From: JANXSS01 sp040385645
Lineage (GTDB): Bacteria > Pseudomonadota > Gammaproteobacteria > Burkholderiales > Burkholderiaceae_D
Direction of reading: 5' to 3'
DNA length: 64,000 nt
NCBI GenBank assembly: GCA_040385645.1
Contig: JAZKGZ010000005.1
Coordinates: 7,051-71,050 of the forward strand
The notes under the pieces are model-generated. The model was not told the DNA's origin, made no database searches, and saw only the letters and a list, made by a program, of their open reading frames with translations. Each line of letters starts with the position of its first letter. Within the stretch, counting starts at the first letter, position 1. Shown piece after piece: positions 27,323 to 37,087 of the stretch. A program made the position numbers and the translations under genes.

Positions 27323-28033
27323 ATGTCACGCACCGTAAAGTTTCAGATATACCGCTACGATCCGGACAAGGACACGAAGCCTTACATGCAAGACTTGTCG
27401 GTCGAGCTGCAGGACTCCGACAAGATGCTCTTGGACGCATTGCAGCGAATAAAAGCCGATGTCGATGATTCGCTGGCATTACGTCGCTCATGCAGGGAGG
27501 GTGTATGTGGCTCGGATGCCATGAATATCAATGGCAAAAACGGCCTGGCGTGTACCACGAACCTGAATGAACTAAAGCAGCCGATCGTTCTGCGTCCCTT
27601 ACCCGGCCTGCCAGTGATCCGCGATTTGATCGTCGACATGACGCAGTTCTTTAAGCAGTACAACTCGATCAAGCCTTATCTAATCAACACGTCTATTCCT
27701 CCGGAAAAAGAGCGTTTGCAATCGCCTGAAGAGCGTGAAGAGCTTGATGGCTTGTATGAATGTATTCTGTGCGCCTGTTGTTCGACAGCATGCCCATCCT
27801 TTTGGTGGAATCCGGACAAGTTCGTCGGCCCGGCCGGCTTACTACAGGCTTATCGTTTCTTGGCCGACAGCCGGGATGAAGCCACCGCCGAACGCCTGGA
27901 CAATCTGGAAGATCCGTACCGCCTGTTTCGCTGCCATACCATCATGAATTGCGTCGATGTCTGCCCGAAGGGTTTGAATCCTAGCCGGGCGATCGGTAAG
28001 ATCAAGGATCTGTTGGTACGTCGTACCGTATAG
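27323..28033 (+). CDS. sdhB: Succinate dehydrogenase iron-sulfur subunit
   Basis: 236-aa electron-transfer subunit. The [2Fe-2S] cysteines are in SCREGVCGSDAM and LACTT; [4Fe-4S] and [3Fe-4S] cysteines are in CILCACCSTACPS and CHTIMNCVDVCPKGLNP. Length is standard. It lies 14 bases after sdhA. Confidence 0.97.
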   Translation: MSRTVKFQIYRYDPDKDTKPYMQDLSVELQDSDKMLLDALQRIKADVDDSLALRRSCREGVCGSDAMNINGKNGLACTTNLNELKQPIVLRPLPGLPVIRDLIVDMTQFFKQYNSIKPYLINTSIPPEKERLQSPEEREELDGLYECILCACCSTACPSFWWNPDKFVGPAGLLQAYRFLADSRDEATAERLDNLEDPYRLFRCHTIMNCVDVCPKGLNPSRAIGKIKDLLVRRTV

Positions 28034-28043
28034 GGTGTGATCG

Positions 28044-28310
28044 ATGGCCGGACATCAGGAAGATCCGAAAAAACGCGCGCGGCTGCGGTGGCGTAGCCGG
28101 CGCGGATTACTCGAAAATGATTTGTTGATTACGCGGTTCCTGGATCAGCACGAAATAAGCCTCACCGACGACGAAGTCGACGCATTTTCTCGGCTGATGG
28201 ACTTGGGCGATAATGATCTGCTCGGACTCTTGCTTTCACGCAGCGAACCATCAGGTGCAGTTGATACGCCGCAGGTGCATGCGCTACTCTCGCGAATGCG
28301 GGGCGCATAA
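28044..28310 (+). CDS. sdhE: Succinate dehydrogenase flavinylation factor (SdhE/YgfY)
   Basis: 88-aa assembly factor that promotes covalent FAD attachment to SdhA. The RGxxE motif is present as RRGLLENDLLI, followed by FxxFDQH-like and DLLGLLL helices. Last gene of the sdh operon, 10 bases after sdhB. Confidence 0.93.
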   Translation: MAGHQEDPKKRARLRWRSRRGLLENDLLITRFLDQHEISLTDDEVDAFSRLMDLGDNDLLGLLLSRSEPSGAVDTPQVHALLSRMRGA

Positions 28311-28474
28311 TTGCATTCGGTAGCCGTTAATAAATATGCGCATTGGTCGCGGCCAGGTTATTTGCCCGGTGGTTGCTTTCTCGGCTGCCGTCGATTCGAC
28401 GTACTACCCTCGACCTGTTGATTTCGATTCATTGACTACTCTCGACCCAATTCGCCTCATCTAAAGGAAACGTC

Positions 28475-29779
28475 ATGACCAATTCTGAAACCAAAGCGAC
28501 GTTATCGTTTTCCGATGGTAGCCCGTCGGTCGAATTTCCCGTCTATAAGGGAAGCATCGGCCCTGAAGTGGTGGATATACGCAAGCTGTACGGTGCGACT
28601 GGAAAATTTACCTATGATCCAGGGTTTATGTCCACCGCAGCCTGCAATTCGTCGATCACTTATATCGACGGCGACAAGGGTGAATTGATGTATCGCGGGT
28701 ATCCCATCGAGCAGCTCGCAGTCAATTGCGATTTTCTCGAGACCTGCTATTTGTTGCTGAACGGTGAATTGCCCAATGCGGTCGAAGGCGCAAAGTTTTC
28801 CGATACCGTTACGATGCATACGATGGTGCATGAGCAGATGCAATTCTTCTTCCGCGGCTTTAGACGCGACGCGCACCCGATGGCAGTGTTAGTCGGTACC
28901 GTCGGTGCACTGTCATCCTTCTACCATGACTCCTTGGACATTACAGACCGGCATCACCGTGACGTCTCCGCGATACGCTTGATCGCCAAGTTGCCTACAC
29001 TCGTAGCCATGGCATATAAATATAATATCGGCCAGCCGTTCGTTTATCCACGTAACGACCTGTCGTATAGCGCGAATTTCATGCGCATGATGTTTTCGAC
29101 GCCTTGCGAGGAATACAAAGTCAATGACGTGCTGGTACGGGCACTGGATCGGATTTTGATCTTGCATGCCGATCACGAACAGAACGCTTCGACTTCCACC
29201 GTACGGCTGGCCGGTTCCAGCGGTGCGAACCCTTTTGCTTGCATCGCTGCCGGTATTGCTTGTTTGTGGGGACCTGCCCACGGCGGTGCCAACGAAGCAG
29301 CGCTGAACATGTTGAAGGAAATCGGCTCGGTCGACAAAATTCCAGAATTCATTGCCAAAGTAAAAGACAAAGAATCCGGCGTGAAATTGATGGGGTTCGG
29401 CCACCGTGTGTACAAAAATTTCGATCCGCGTGCCAAGCTGATGCGGGAAACATGTTACGAAGTTCTCGAGGAATTAGGGTTGCAGGAAGATCCATTATTT
29501 AAATTGGCGATGGCTCTTGAAAAAGTGGCACTGGAAGACGACTACTTCGTTTCACGCAAGCTTTACCCGAACGTCGATTTTTACTCCGGTATCGTGCAGT
29601 CGGCGTTGGGCATTCCCGTTTCATTATTTACCGGTATTTTTGCGATGGCTCGTACCGTAGGCTGGATCGCGCAGTGGAATGAAATGATTTCGGATCCTGA
29701 ACAAAAAATTGGGCGCCCAAGGCAGTTGTATGTCGGTGCCGTCGGACGGGATGTCAAGCCGATCAACGAGCGGCCATAA
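28475..29779 (+). CDS. gltA: Citrate synthase
   Basis: 434-aa type II (hexameric) citrate synthase that condenses oxaloacetate and acetyl-CoA. Catalytic His in LHADHEQNASTSTVR, His in GPAHGGANEA, and Asp in the MGFGHRVYKNFDPRAK region are present. The 164 bases upstream hold no gene and are probably its own promoter region. AAAGGAAA precedes the ATG. Confidence 0.97.
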   Translation: MTNSETKATLSFSDGSPSVEFPVYKGSIGPEVVDIRKLYGATGKFTYDPGFMSTAACNSSITYIDGDKGELMYRGYPIEQLAVNCDFLETCYLLLNGELPNAVEGAKFSDTVTMHTMVHEQMQFFFRGFRRDAHPMAVLVGTVGALSSFYHDSLDITDRHHRDVSAIRLIAKLPTLVAMAYKYNIGQPFVYPRNDLSYSANFMRMMFSTPCEEYKVNDVLVRALDRILILHADHEQNASTSTVRLAGSSGANPFACIAAGIACLWGPAHGGANEAALNMLKEIGSVDKIPEFIAKVKDKESGVKLMGFGHRVYKNFDPRAKLMRETCYEVLEELGLQEDPLFKLAMALEKVALEDDYFVSRKLYPNVDFYSGIVQSALGIPVSLFTGIFAMARTVGWIAQWNEMISDPEQKIGRPRQLYVGAVGRDVKPINERP

Positions 29780-29915
29780 ATCGCTTCGACAATTGCTTCG
29801 ATATTTGCTCCGATCAAACCGTCGCTTCATTTGACTGTGTCACCTGGTTGCCTTACTTGGTCATTTTGCTTAGCTAATCCGCTAAGTCGGCAATGAAAAT
29901 CGGATCGTGGCGACC

Positions 29916-29958
29916 CCCGGATTTTTATTACCATAGCCCTACCGTTAGAAATCCGGGG
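29916..29958. repeat. 10-bp inverted repeat between gltA and sucA
   Basis: CCCCGGATTT (29916-29925) is the exact reverse complement of AAATCCGGGG (29949-29958), with a 23-base loop. No T run follows. The 407 bases between gltA and sucA hold no gene; this may be a terminator for gltA or a control hairpin of sucA. Confidence 0.45.
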
Positions 29959-30186
29959 TTGCAAATTTTGTCATTAGCTTCTCTTTCGCAACATTCGGCA
30001 CCGGATTTTTCTATGAGTCGTGCTATGCTCTGCCGGCTTTCGAATTCCAGAATCCATTTCTTTAGCATTACTGAACAAAAAGTCCTTCCCCACAACTTGA
30101 TGTGCAATCCGCTAACCGGTCAGGCCGTGTCGCGGAAGGTTAGATTAACCCGCTAATCTCGCGAAGCGCGAAGAAAGGTGAGCAAT

Positions 30187-33042
30187 ATGATGTCGCAACA
30201 CCAGTCCAACTCCTATTTGTTCGGAGGTAATGCACCGTACGTTGAAGAATTGTACGAAGCGTATCTGGACAATCCAGGCACCGTACCAGACCATTGGCGT
30301 ACATATTTCGACGCCATGCAAAATGTGCCGGCGGTCGATGGCTCCGCCAAACCAGACGTCGCGCATGCACCGGTAATCGCCTCTTTCGCAGAGCGCGCCA
30401 AGCAAGGGCCGATACGCACCGTGGTTGCTTCCGCAGATGCCGAAATGGGCCGCAAGCGTGTAGCCGTTACCCAATTGGTCGCCGCTTATCGGTTTCTTGG
30501 CAATGCTTGGGCTAATCTCGATCCGTTGCAGCGCCAGGAACGTCCGAGTATTCCAGAACTGGAGCCGGCATCGTACGGCTTCACCGATGCCGATATGGAT
30601 ATCGTTTTCAATATCAGCAATACGTATTTCGGAACGGAAACCGCGACACTACGAGACTTGCTGCATGCGTTGCGTGAGACGTATTGCCGTGGCATCGGGG
30701 CCGAATTCATGTACATCAGCGATCCATCGCAGAAACGCTGGCTACAAGAAAAACTCGAATCCATCCGGTCTACGCCGAATTTCAGTACCGACAAGAAAAC
30801 CCACATCCTCGATCGACTAACTGCAGCTGAAGGGCTCGAACGCTACCTGCATACCAAATATGTCGGCCAGAAGCGCTTTTCCCTGGAAGGCAGTGAGAGT
30901 TTCATCGCATCGATGGATGAAACCATTCAGCGGGCTGGCGAGCGTGGCGTGCAGGAAATCGTCATCGGTATGGCGCATCGTGGCCGGCTGAACGTGCTGG
31001 TGAATATTCTCGGCAAAACGCCGCAGGAACTGTTTTCCGAATTTGAAGGTAAGCATGCCGACGATCTGCCTGCAGGCGACGTCAAATATCACCAAGGTTT
31101 TTCGTCCGACATTTCTACGCCGGGCGGACCGGTTCACTTGTCGTTGGCGTTCAATCCGTCGCATCTGGAGATCGTCAATCCGGTCGTTGAAGGGTCGGTC
31201 AAGGCACGTATGGAGCGACGTGGCGACAAGGATGGCGCGCAAGTGCTGCCGATCCTGGTGCATGGTGACGCTGCATTTGCCGGCCAGGGTGTGGTCATGG
31301 AAACGTTGAACCTGGCGCAGACGCGTGGCTATGGCACGGGCGGCACGGTACATATCGTAATTAACAATCAAATCGGTTTTACGACGTCCGACCCGCGCGA
31401 CTCCCGCTCGACGCTATATTGTTCGGACGTTGTGAAAATGATCGAGGCACCGGTGTTGCACGTTAATGGCGACGATCCGGAAGCAGTGGTGTTGTGTACG
31501 CAGATCGCCCTCGATTATCGGATGGAATTCAAGAAAGATATCGTCGTCGACATCATTTGTTATCGCAAGCTCGGCCATAACGAACAAGATACGCCGGCGC
31601 TGACGCAGCCGCTGATGTACAAGAAGATCGGCCAGCATCCCGGTACGCGCAAGCTGTATGCGGACAAGCTGGTCGCGCAAGGCACGATACCTGCAGACGG
31701 CGGCGAGGAAATGGTCAAGGCGTTTCGCGATGCGATGGATGCCGGACGCCACACTGTCGACCCGGTGCTATCGAATTTCAAGAGTAAGTATGCGGTCGAT
31801 TGGATGCCGTTTCTCAATCGGAAATGGACCGACGCTGCAGATACCGCCGTGCCTCTGGCCGAGTTGAAACGCCTCAGCACTCGCGTAACCTCGGTGCCAG
31901 AAAATTTCAAGGTGCATCCATTGGTCGAAAAGGTACTCGCCGACCGGGCATCGATGGGCCGGGGTGAGTTGAATCTAGATTGGGGAATGGGCGAGCATCT
32001 GGCGTATGCGTCGTTGGTAGCGTCGGGCTATGCGATCCGCTTGACGGGTCAGGATGCCGGGCGCGGTACGTTCGTGCACCGGCACGCGGTATTGCACGAT
32101 CAAAATCGTGAACGTTGGGACGCCGGCACCTATATTCCACTGCAAAATATTTCGGAGCAACAGGCACCGTTCCAGATCATCGACTCGGTTCTTTCCGAAG
32201 AAGCCGTGTTGGCATTCGAATACGGTTACTCCACTGCCGAACCGAATACGCTTACGATCTGGGAAGCGCAATTCGGCGACTTCGCCAACGGAGCCCAAGT
32301 CGTGATCGACCAATTCATCAGTTCCGGCGAAGTGAAATGGGGCAGGGCTTCAGGTCTGGTGATGATGCTGCCGCACGGCTACGAGGGGCAAGGTCCGGAG
32401 CATTCTTCTGCCCGACCCGAGCGCTTCCTGCAGCTCTGCGCCGACAACAACATGCAAGTGGTGCAACCGACCACCGCAGCGCAGGTATTCCACCTGCTAC
32501 GTCGCCAGATGATCCGGCTCTTCCGCAAGCCACTGGTGATCATGACGCCGAAATCCTTGTTGCGTAATAAGGAAGCCGGTTCACCTCTGCTGGATCTTGC
32601 AAACGGTTCGTTCCAGACCGTTATCGGCGAAACCGATGCCAAGATCGATCCAAAGAAGGTACGGCGCGTCGTTGCATGTTCCGGCAAGGTTTATTTCGAT
32701 CTCGTCAATGCCCGCAAGGAACGCAATCAAACCGACACGGCGATCGTGCGCATCGAACAACTTTATCCGTTTCCACATAAAGCCCTGGCTGCCGAACTCA
32801 AGAAATTTCCGAGCTTTACGGAATTGGTCTGGACGCAAGACGAGCCGCAGAATCAAGGCCCTTGGTTCCAGATTCAGCACAACATTTTCGAGAATCTGAG
32901 CGATGGCCAGAAAATGGCATATGCCGGACGTCCCGCAAGTGCCTCGCCTGCCGTCGGTTATTACGACAAGCACTATGCACAGCAGAAGGCATTGATCGAG
33001 ACCGCATTTTCCAAGCTCAAGGGCTTCGTCCTGACAAAGTGA
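30187..33042 (+). CDS. sucA: 2-oxoglutarate dehydrogenase E1 component
   Basis: 951-aa thiamine-diphosphate enzyme that decarboxylates 2-oxoglutarate. The conserved N-terminus SNSYLFGGNAPYVEELYEAY, the GMAHRGRLNVLVNILGK and HGDAAFAGQG segments, the ThDP-binding GDD region with NNQIGFTT, and the transketolase central MLPHGYEGQGPEHSSAR are intact. The ATG at 30187 has AAGGTGAG upstream; an in-frame GTG at 30178 lies in that site. sucB follows after 25 bases. Confidence 0.97.
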   Translation: MMSQHQSNSYLFGGNAPYVEELYEAYLDNPGTVPDHWRTYFDAMQNVPAVDGSAKPDVAHAPVIASFAERAKQGPIRTVVASADAEMGRKRVAVTQLVAAYRFLGNAWANLDPLQRQERPSIPELEPASYGFTDADMDIVFNISNTYFGTETATLRDLLHALRETYCRGIGAEFMYISDPSQKRWLQEKLESIRSTPNFSTDKKTHILDRLTAAEGLERYLHTKYVGQKRFSLEGSESFIASMDETIQRAGERGVQEIVIGMAHRGRLNVLVNILGKTPQELFSEFEGKHADDLPAGDVKYHQGFSSDISTPGGPVHLSLAFNPSHLEIVNPVVEGSVKARMERRGDKDGAQVLPILVHGDAAFAGQGVVMETLNLAQTRGYGTGGTVHIVINNQIGFTTSDPRDSRSTLYCSDVVKMIEAPVLHVNGDDPEAVVLCTQIALDYRMEFKKDIVVDIICYRKLGHNEQDTPALTQPLMYKKIGQHPGTRKLYADKLVAQGTIPADGGEEMVKAFRDAMDAGRHTVDPVLSNFKSKYAVDWMPFLNRKWTDAADTAVPLAELKRLSTRVTSVPENFKVHPLVEKVLADRASMGRGELNLDWGMGEHLAYASLVASGYAIRLTGQDAGRGTFVHRHAVLHDQNRERWDAGTYIPLQNISEQQAPFQIIDSVLSEEAVLAFEYGYSTAEPNTLTIWEAQFGDFANGAQVVIDQFISSGEVKWGRASGLVMMLPHGYEGQGPEHSSARPERFLQLCADNNMQVVQPTTAAQVFHLLRRQMIRLFRKPLVIMTPKSLLRNKEAGSPLLDLANGSFQTVIGETDAKIDPKKVRRVVACSGKVYFDLVNARKERNQTDTAIVRIEQLYPFPHKALAAELKKFPSFTELVWTQDEPQNQGPWFQIQHNIFENLSDGQKMAYAGRPASASPAVGYYDKHYAQQKALIETAFSKLKGFVLTK

Positions 33043-33067
33043 TTCATCAAAATAAACGGAGAGTTAC

Positions 33068-34357
33068 ATGGCAATTCTAGAAGTCAAGGTTCCGCAGCTG
33101 TCTGAATCTGTCGCTGAAGCGACTCTTTTGCAGTGGCATAAAAAGGTTGGCGAACCGGTTTCACGCGATGAAAACCTGATCGATATTGAAACCGACAAGG
33201 TCGTACTTGAATTACCTGCGCCCGCTGCCGGTGTGATTACGCAAATCGTCAAGACCGATGGCAGCATGGTCGTCGCTGGTGAAGTGATTGCCCTGATCGA
33301 TACCGATGCGAGTGTCAAAGTCAGCCCGATGGAAGTCACCAATCTGCCGCAACCGGCACTTGCCGCAGCGGCCGAAGCTGCGCCTGCCGGCGCTGCGCCG
33401 GCAGGCGCGGGTAGCGCCGCGGGCGTGGCGATGCCTGCAGCGGCGAAGATGCTGGCGGAGAACAAGATGGCCACTTCCGACGTGTCCGGCAGCGGGCGTG
33501 ATGGCCGCGTGACCAAGGGCGACGTCATCAACGCGCTCGATAACAAAGCTGCTCCGGCACCAGCTCCAACATCAGCTCCAGCCACGACGGCAGCACCGGC
33601 TGCCACCAAGCCGGCGCTGCAGCAGGTATCCGTTGCCGGACCCGCCGATCTGGGAAGTCGCCCGGAAGAACGCGTGCCGATGAGCCGTCTGCGCGCGCGT
33701 ATTGCCGAGCGTCTGTTGCAGTCGCAGTCGACCAACGCCATTTTGACGACCTTCAACGAAGTCAATATGCAGCCGGTGATCGATCTACGCACCAAATATA
33801 AGGATAAGTTCGAGAAAGAACATGGCGTCAAGCTTGGTTTCATGGCGTTTTTCGTCAAAGCCGCTGTGTCTGCATTGAAAAAATATCCGATCATTAATGC
33901 CTCGGTCGACGGTAACGACATCGTCTATCACGGCTACTTCGACATCGGTATCGCGGTAGGTTCGCCGCGCGGTCTGGTCGTACCGATTTTGCGCAATGCC
34001 GATCAGATGTCGATCGCCGATATTGAAAAGAAGATCGGTGAATTCGGTGCCAAAGCAAAAGACGGCAAGCTGACGCTCGACGATTTGACGGGCGGCACCT
34101 TCTCGATTTCCAATGGCGGCACTTTCGGCTCGATGCTGTCCACGCCGATCATCAATCCACCGCAGTCGGCAATTTTGGGCGTGCATGCAACCAAAGATCG
34201 CGCCGTCGTCGAAAACGGACAAATCGTGATTCGGCCCATGAATTATCTGGCGATGTCTTACGATCACCGCATCATCGACGGTCGTGAAGCGGTATTGGGC
34301 CTGGTGGCGATGAAGGATGCACTGGAAGATCCAGCTCGCTTGCTGCTGGAACTGTAA
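33068..34357 (+). CDS. sucB: Dihydrolipoyllysine succinyltransferase (E2)
   Basis: 429-aa core of the 2-oxoglutarate dehydrogenase complex. Lipoyl domain 1-77 with the lipoylated Lys in DIETDKVVLELPA; an Ala/Pro-rich linker; peripheral-subunit-binding domain (AAKMLAENKM to KGDVINAL, about 125-160); a second long Ala/Pro linker; catalytic domain from about 198 with His and Asp in MSYDHRIIDGREAV. Followed by a strong terminator. Confidence 0.97.
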   Translation: MAILEVKVPQLSESVAEATLLQWHKKVGEPVSRDENLIDIETDKVVLELPAPAAGVITQIVKTDGSMVVAGEVIALIDTDASVKVSPMEVTNLPQPALAAAAEAAPAGAAPAGAGSAAGVAMPAAAKMLAENKMATSDVSGSGRDGRVTKGDVINALDNKAAPAPAPTSAPATTAAPAATKPALQQVSVAGPADLGSRPEERVPMSRLRARIAERLLQSQSTNAILTTFNEVNMQPVIDLRTKYKDKFEKEHGVKLGFMAFFVKAAVSALKKYPIINASVDGNDIVYHGYFDIGIAVGSPRGLVVPILRNADQMSIADIEKKIGEFGAKAKDGKLTLDDLTGGTFSISNGGTFGSMLSTPIINPPQSAILGVHATKDRAVVENGQIVIRPMNYLAMSYDHRIIDGREAVLGLVAMKDALEDPARLLLEL

Positions 34358-34371
34358 ACAGTATGTGCGGA

Positions 34372-34403
34372 CCGCTGCGGGCCTCGTTGCCCGCAGCGGT
34401 TTT
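34372..34403 (+). terminator. Rho-independent terminator after sucB
   Basis: Perfect 11-bp stem CCGCTGCGGGC / GCCCGCAGCGG around a six-base loop, followed by TTTT at 34400-34403. Confidence 0.88.
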
Positions 34404-34445
34404 GCCGACGTTTGTTGCCCGCATTATTTGTTTAAATGACTTGTC

Positions 34446-34482
34446 TGAATTACTCGTTTGAATTACTCGTTTGAATTATTTG
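34446..34482. repeat. 13-base tandem repeat before lpdA
   Basis: Nearly three copies of TTGAATTACTCGT with period 13, in the 178 bases between sucB and lpdA. They lie about 55 bases before the lpdA start, so they could affect its promoter or leader. Confidence 0.55.
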
Positions 34483-34535
34483 CATCATACGTATTTAAAT
34501 TTTCCCTGCATTATTTCTAATCTTCAGGTACTTAC

Positions 34536-35963
34536 ATGGCACAAACATTTGATGTGGTGGTAATCGGTGGCGGACCTGGCGGTTACATCGCCGCGATTCG
34601 TGCTGCGCAGCTGGGTTTCTCGGTAGCCTGCATCGATGAGTGGAAAAATGCTGCCGGTGGGCCGGCCCCTGGCGGCACTTGTACCAATGTCGGCTGTATT
34701 CCATCGAAAGCGTTATTGCAATCTTCGGAAAATTTCGAGCATGCCGGCCATGCCTTTAAAGACCACGGTATCGATATCGACGGCTTGAAGCTGAATCTGC
34801 CGCAGATGCATAACCGCAAGAACACGGTCATCAAACAAAATAACGACGGGATTTTGTATCTTTTAAAGAAGAACAAGGTCAGTTTTTTTCATGGCCGTGG
34901 TTCGTTCGCTTCTGCTGGCTCCGGGCGCTACGAGATTGCCGTGACGGGTACGAAAAACGATGTTTTGTCGGCTACGCATGTAGTGGTTGCAACGGGCTCG
35001 AATCCACGAGCGATGCCCGGTACCCCGTTTGACGAGGTTCGAATCTTGTCCAATACCGGCGCGTTGGCAATCGATGCCGTTCCGGCGCGTCTGGGCGTGA
35101 TCGGTGCCGGTGTGATTGGCCTTGAAACGGGTAGCGTTTGGCGTCGTCTGGGGGCCGAGGTGACCATTCTGGAATCTGCACCGACTTTTCTGGGTGGTGT
35201 CGACGAGCAAATTGCCAAAGAAGCGCACAAGCTGTTCGTCAAGCAAGGATTGCGCATAAATTTGGGTGTCAAGATCGGCGCAATTGCCGTTGGCACAGAA
35301 GACGTGTCGGTAAGCTATGTCGATGCACAAGGTGCAGAACAAGTCGGTGTGTTCGACCGGCTGATCGTTTCCATCGGCCGAGTACCGAACACCATCGGGC
35401 TGGATGCGGAAAAAGTCGGTCTGCAACTCGACGAGCGTGGTTGTATCGTCGTCGATGCGGACTGCAAAACCAGTTTGCCGAATGTTTGGGCAATCGGCGA
35501 CGTAGTACGAGGGCCGATGCTGGCGCATAAAGCCGAAGAGGAGGGCGTTGCCGTTGCCGAGCGTATCGCCGGACAGCATGGGCATGTAAATTTCGACACG
35601 GTGCCATGGGTTATTTACACGTCCCCTGAGATTGCCTGGGTTGGGCGCAATGAGCAGCAATTGAAGGCCGATGGTGTCGCTTATAAAGCCGGCACGTTTC
35701 CATTCATGGCAAACGGTCGCGCACGCGCGCTTGGCGACACCTCCGGCATGGTCAAGTTTTTGGCGGATGCAAAATCCGATGAGATCCTCGGAGTTCACAT
35801 CGTCGGCCCGATGGCATCCGAATTAATTTCGGAAGCAGTCGTTGCCATGGAATTTCGCGCCTCCGCCGAAGATATTGCCCGCATCTGCCACGCCCATCCT
35901 TCGTTGTCCGAAGCGACCAAGGAAGCGGCATTGGCAGTCGATAAACGCGCGTTAAATTTTTAG
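34536..35963 (+). CDS. lpdA: Dihydrolipoyl dehydrogenase
   Basis: 475-aa FAD flavoprotein, E3 of 2-oxoacid dehydrogenase complexes. FAD motif VIGGGPGGYIAAIRAAQLG; redox-active disulfide GGTCTNVGCIPSKALL; NAD motif VIGAGVIGLETGSVWRRLG; C-terminal His-Glu pair in CHAHPSLSEATKEAA. Separated from sucB by a terminator, so it probably has its own promoter. Confidence 0.97.
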   Translation: MAQTFDVVVIGGGPGGYIAAIRAAQLGFSVACIDEWKNAAGGPAPGGTCTNVGCIPSKALLQSSENFEHAGHAFKDHGIDIDGLKLNLPQMHNRKNTVIKQNNDGILYLLKKNKVSFFHGRGSFASAGSGRYEIAVTGTKNDVLSATHVVVATGSNPRAMPGTPFDEVRILSNTGALAIDAVPARLGVIGAGVIGLETGSVWRRLGAEVTILESAPTFLGGVDEQIAKEAHKLFVKQGLRINLGVKIGAIAVGTEDVSVSYVDAQGAEQVGVFDRLIVSIGRVPNTIGLDAEKVGLQLDERGCIVVDADCKTSLPNVWAIGDVVRGPMLAHKAEEEGVAVAERIAGQHGHVNFDTVPWVIYTSPEIAWVGRNEQQLKADGVAYKAGTFPFMANGRARALGDTSGMVKFLADAKSDEILGVHIVGPMASELISEAVVAMEFRASAEDIARICHAHPSLSEATKEAALAVDKRALNF

Positions 35964-35992
35964 GTTGTCGGGTCGGTCACCGAATACCTGAA

Positions 35993-37087
35993 ATGAACGT
36001 ACGGGAGTATTACGAAAAAACGGTGGCCGAGCGTCATTTCAGCGTTGATTCTGCTCAGCGCATGGCAATCGATCGGTTACAAATCGCCTACGATGAGTGG
36101 GTGGTATTCCGGCGACAGCGATCCAGTTCACTAAAGCGACTGATTTTTCGGCCCGACGTACCACGCGGCGTCTACCTTTGGGGTGGCGTCGGGCGAGGCA
36201 AATCGTTTTTGATGGATAGCTTCTATGCCGTAGTGCCGCTGGTGCGCAAGACACGCATTCATTTTCATGAATTCATGCGGGGCGTGCACCGGGAGCTCGA
36301 TGCGTTCAAGGGCGTGGCCAATCCCTTGCACGAGGTTGCCCGCCGCATCGCCAAACGCTACCGCCTAATCTGTTTCGACGAATTTCATATCACCGATATT
36401 GCCGATGCAATGATCTTGCATCAACTACTCTCGGTGCTGTTCGAACACGGCGTATCGTTCGTGATTACCTCGAATTACGCGCCGGCCGATTTGTATCCGG
36501 ATGGCTTGCATCGCGATCGCATGTTGCCAACCATTGCTCTCCTTCAAGCAAAGCTCGATGTACTAAATATCGATAGCGGTACCGACTACCGCTTGCGCGT
36601 TATGGAACAGGTCAGTGCCTATCATGCGCCGATCAACGCAAAATCCGATGCGGCATTGCGTGATGCTTTTGCACGGATTGCCGAAACGGCCGATGAAAGT
36701 CCGATCGTGCGGATCGAAACCCGGGAGTTTCAAGCGCTGCGACGCGCTGGTGGTGTAATCTGGTTCGATTTCGCCACGTTATGCGGCGGTCCGCGTTCAC
36801 AAAATGATTACCTGGAGCTGGCCAGCCGATTCCATACCGTCGTGCTCTCGGCAGTGCCCCAGATGTCGGCGTCGATGTCTTCTCAGGCGCGTCGTTTCAC
36901 TTGGTTGATCGATGTTTTGTACGACCATAAAGTAAAATTGATCATGTCTGCGGAAGTTCCCGCCGACGAGCTTTACACGGAAGGCATGCTGGCCAATGAA
37001 TTTCACCGCACGGTGTCGCGTATCATCGAAATGCAATCCAGCCAGTATTTGGCGTCGCAACGGCGTGCAGTTGCTGAATCCATTTAA
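35993..37087 (+). CDS. zapE: Cell-division ATPase ZapE (AFG1-like)
   Basis: 364-aa AFG1-family ATPase that destabilises FtsZ rings in E. coli. Walker A is GGVGRGKS at about residue 65, Walker B is LICFDEFHITDI, sensor region is VITSNYAPADLY. Full length. It lies 29 bases after lpdA, the usual Burkholderiales neighbour. Confidence 0.94.
   Translation: MNVREYYEKTVAERHFSVDSAQRMAIDRLQIAYDEWVVFRRQRSSSLKRLIFRPDVPRGVYLWGGVGRGKSFLMDSFYAVVPLVRKTRIHFHEFMRGVHRELDAFKGVANPLHEVARRIAKRYRLICFDEFHITDIADAMILHQLLSVLFEHGVSFVITSNYAPADLYPDGLHRDRMLPTIALLQAKLDVLNIDSGTDYRLRVMEQVSAYHAPINAKSDAALRDAFARIAETADESPIVRIETREFQALRRAGGVIWFDFATLCGGPRSQNDYLELASRFHTVVLSAVPQMSASMSSQARRFTWLIDVLYDHKVKLIMSAEVPADELYTEGMLANEFHRTVSRIIEMQSSQYLASQRRAVAESI

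Noticed and set aside
29785..29997. Several TTCG motifs in the gltA-sucA spacer, as a possible hrpII box
   Set aside because: Pairs are 12 and 9 bases apart, not 20; no -10 at the required distance.
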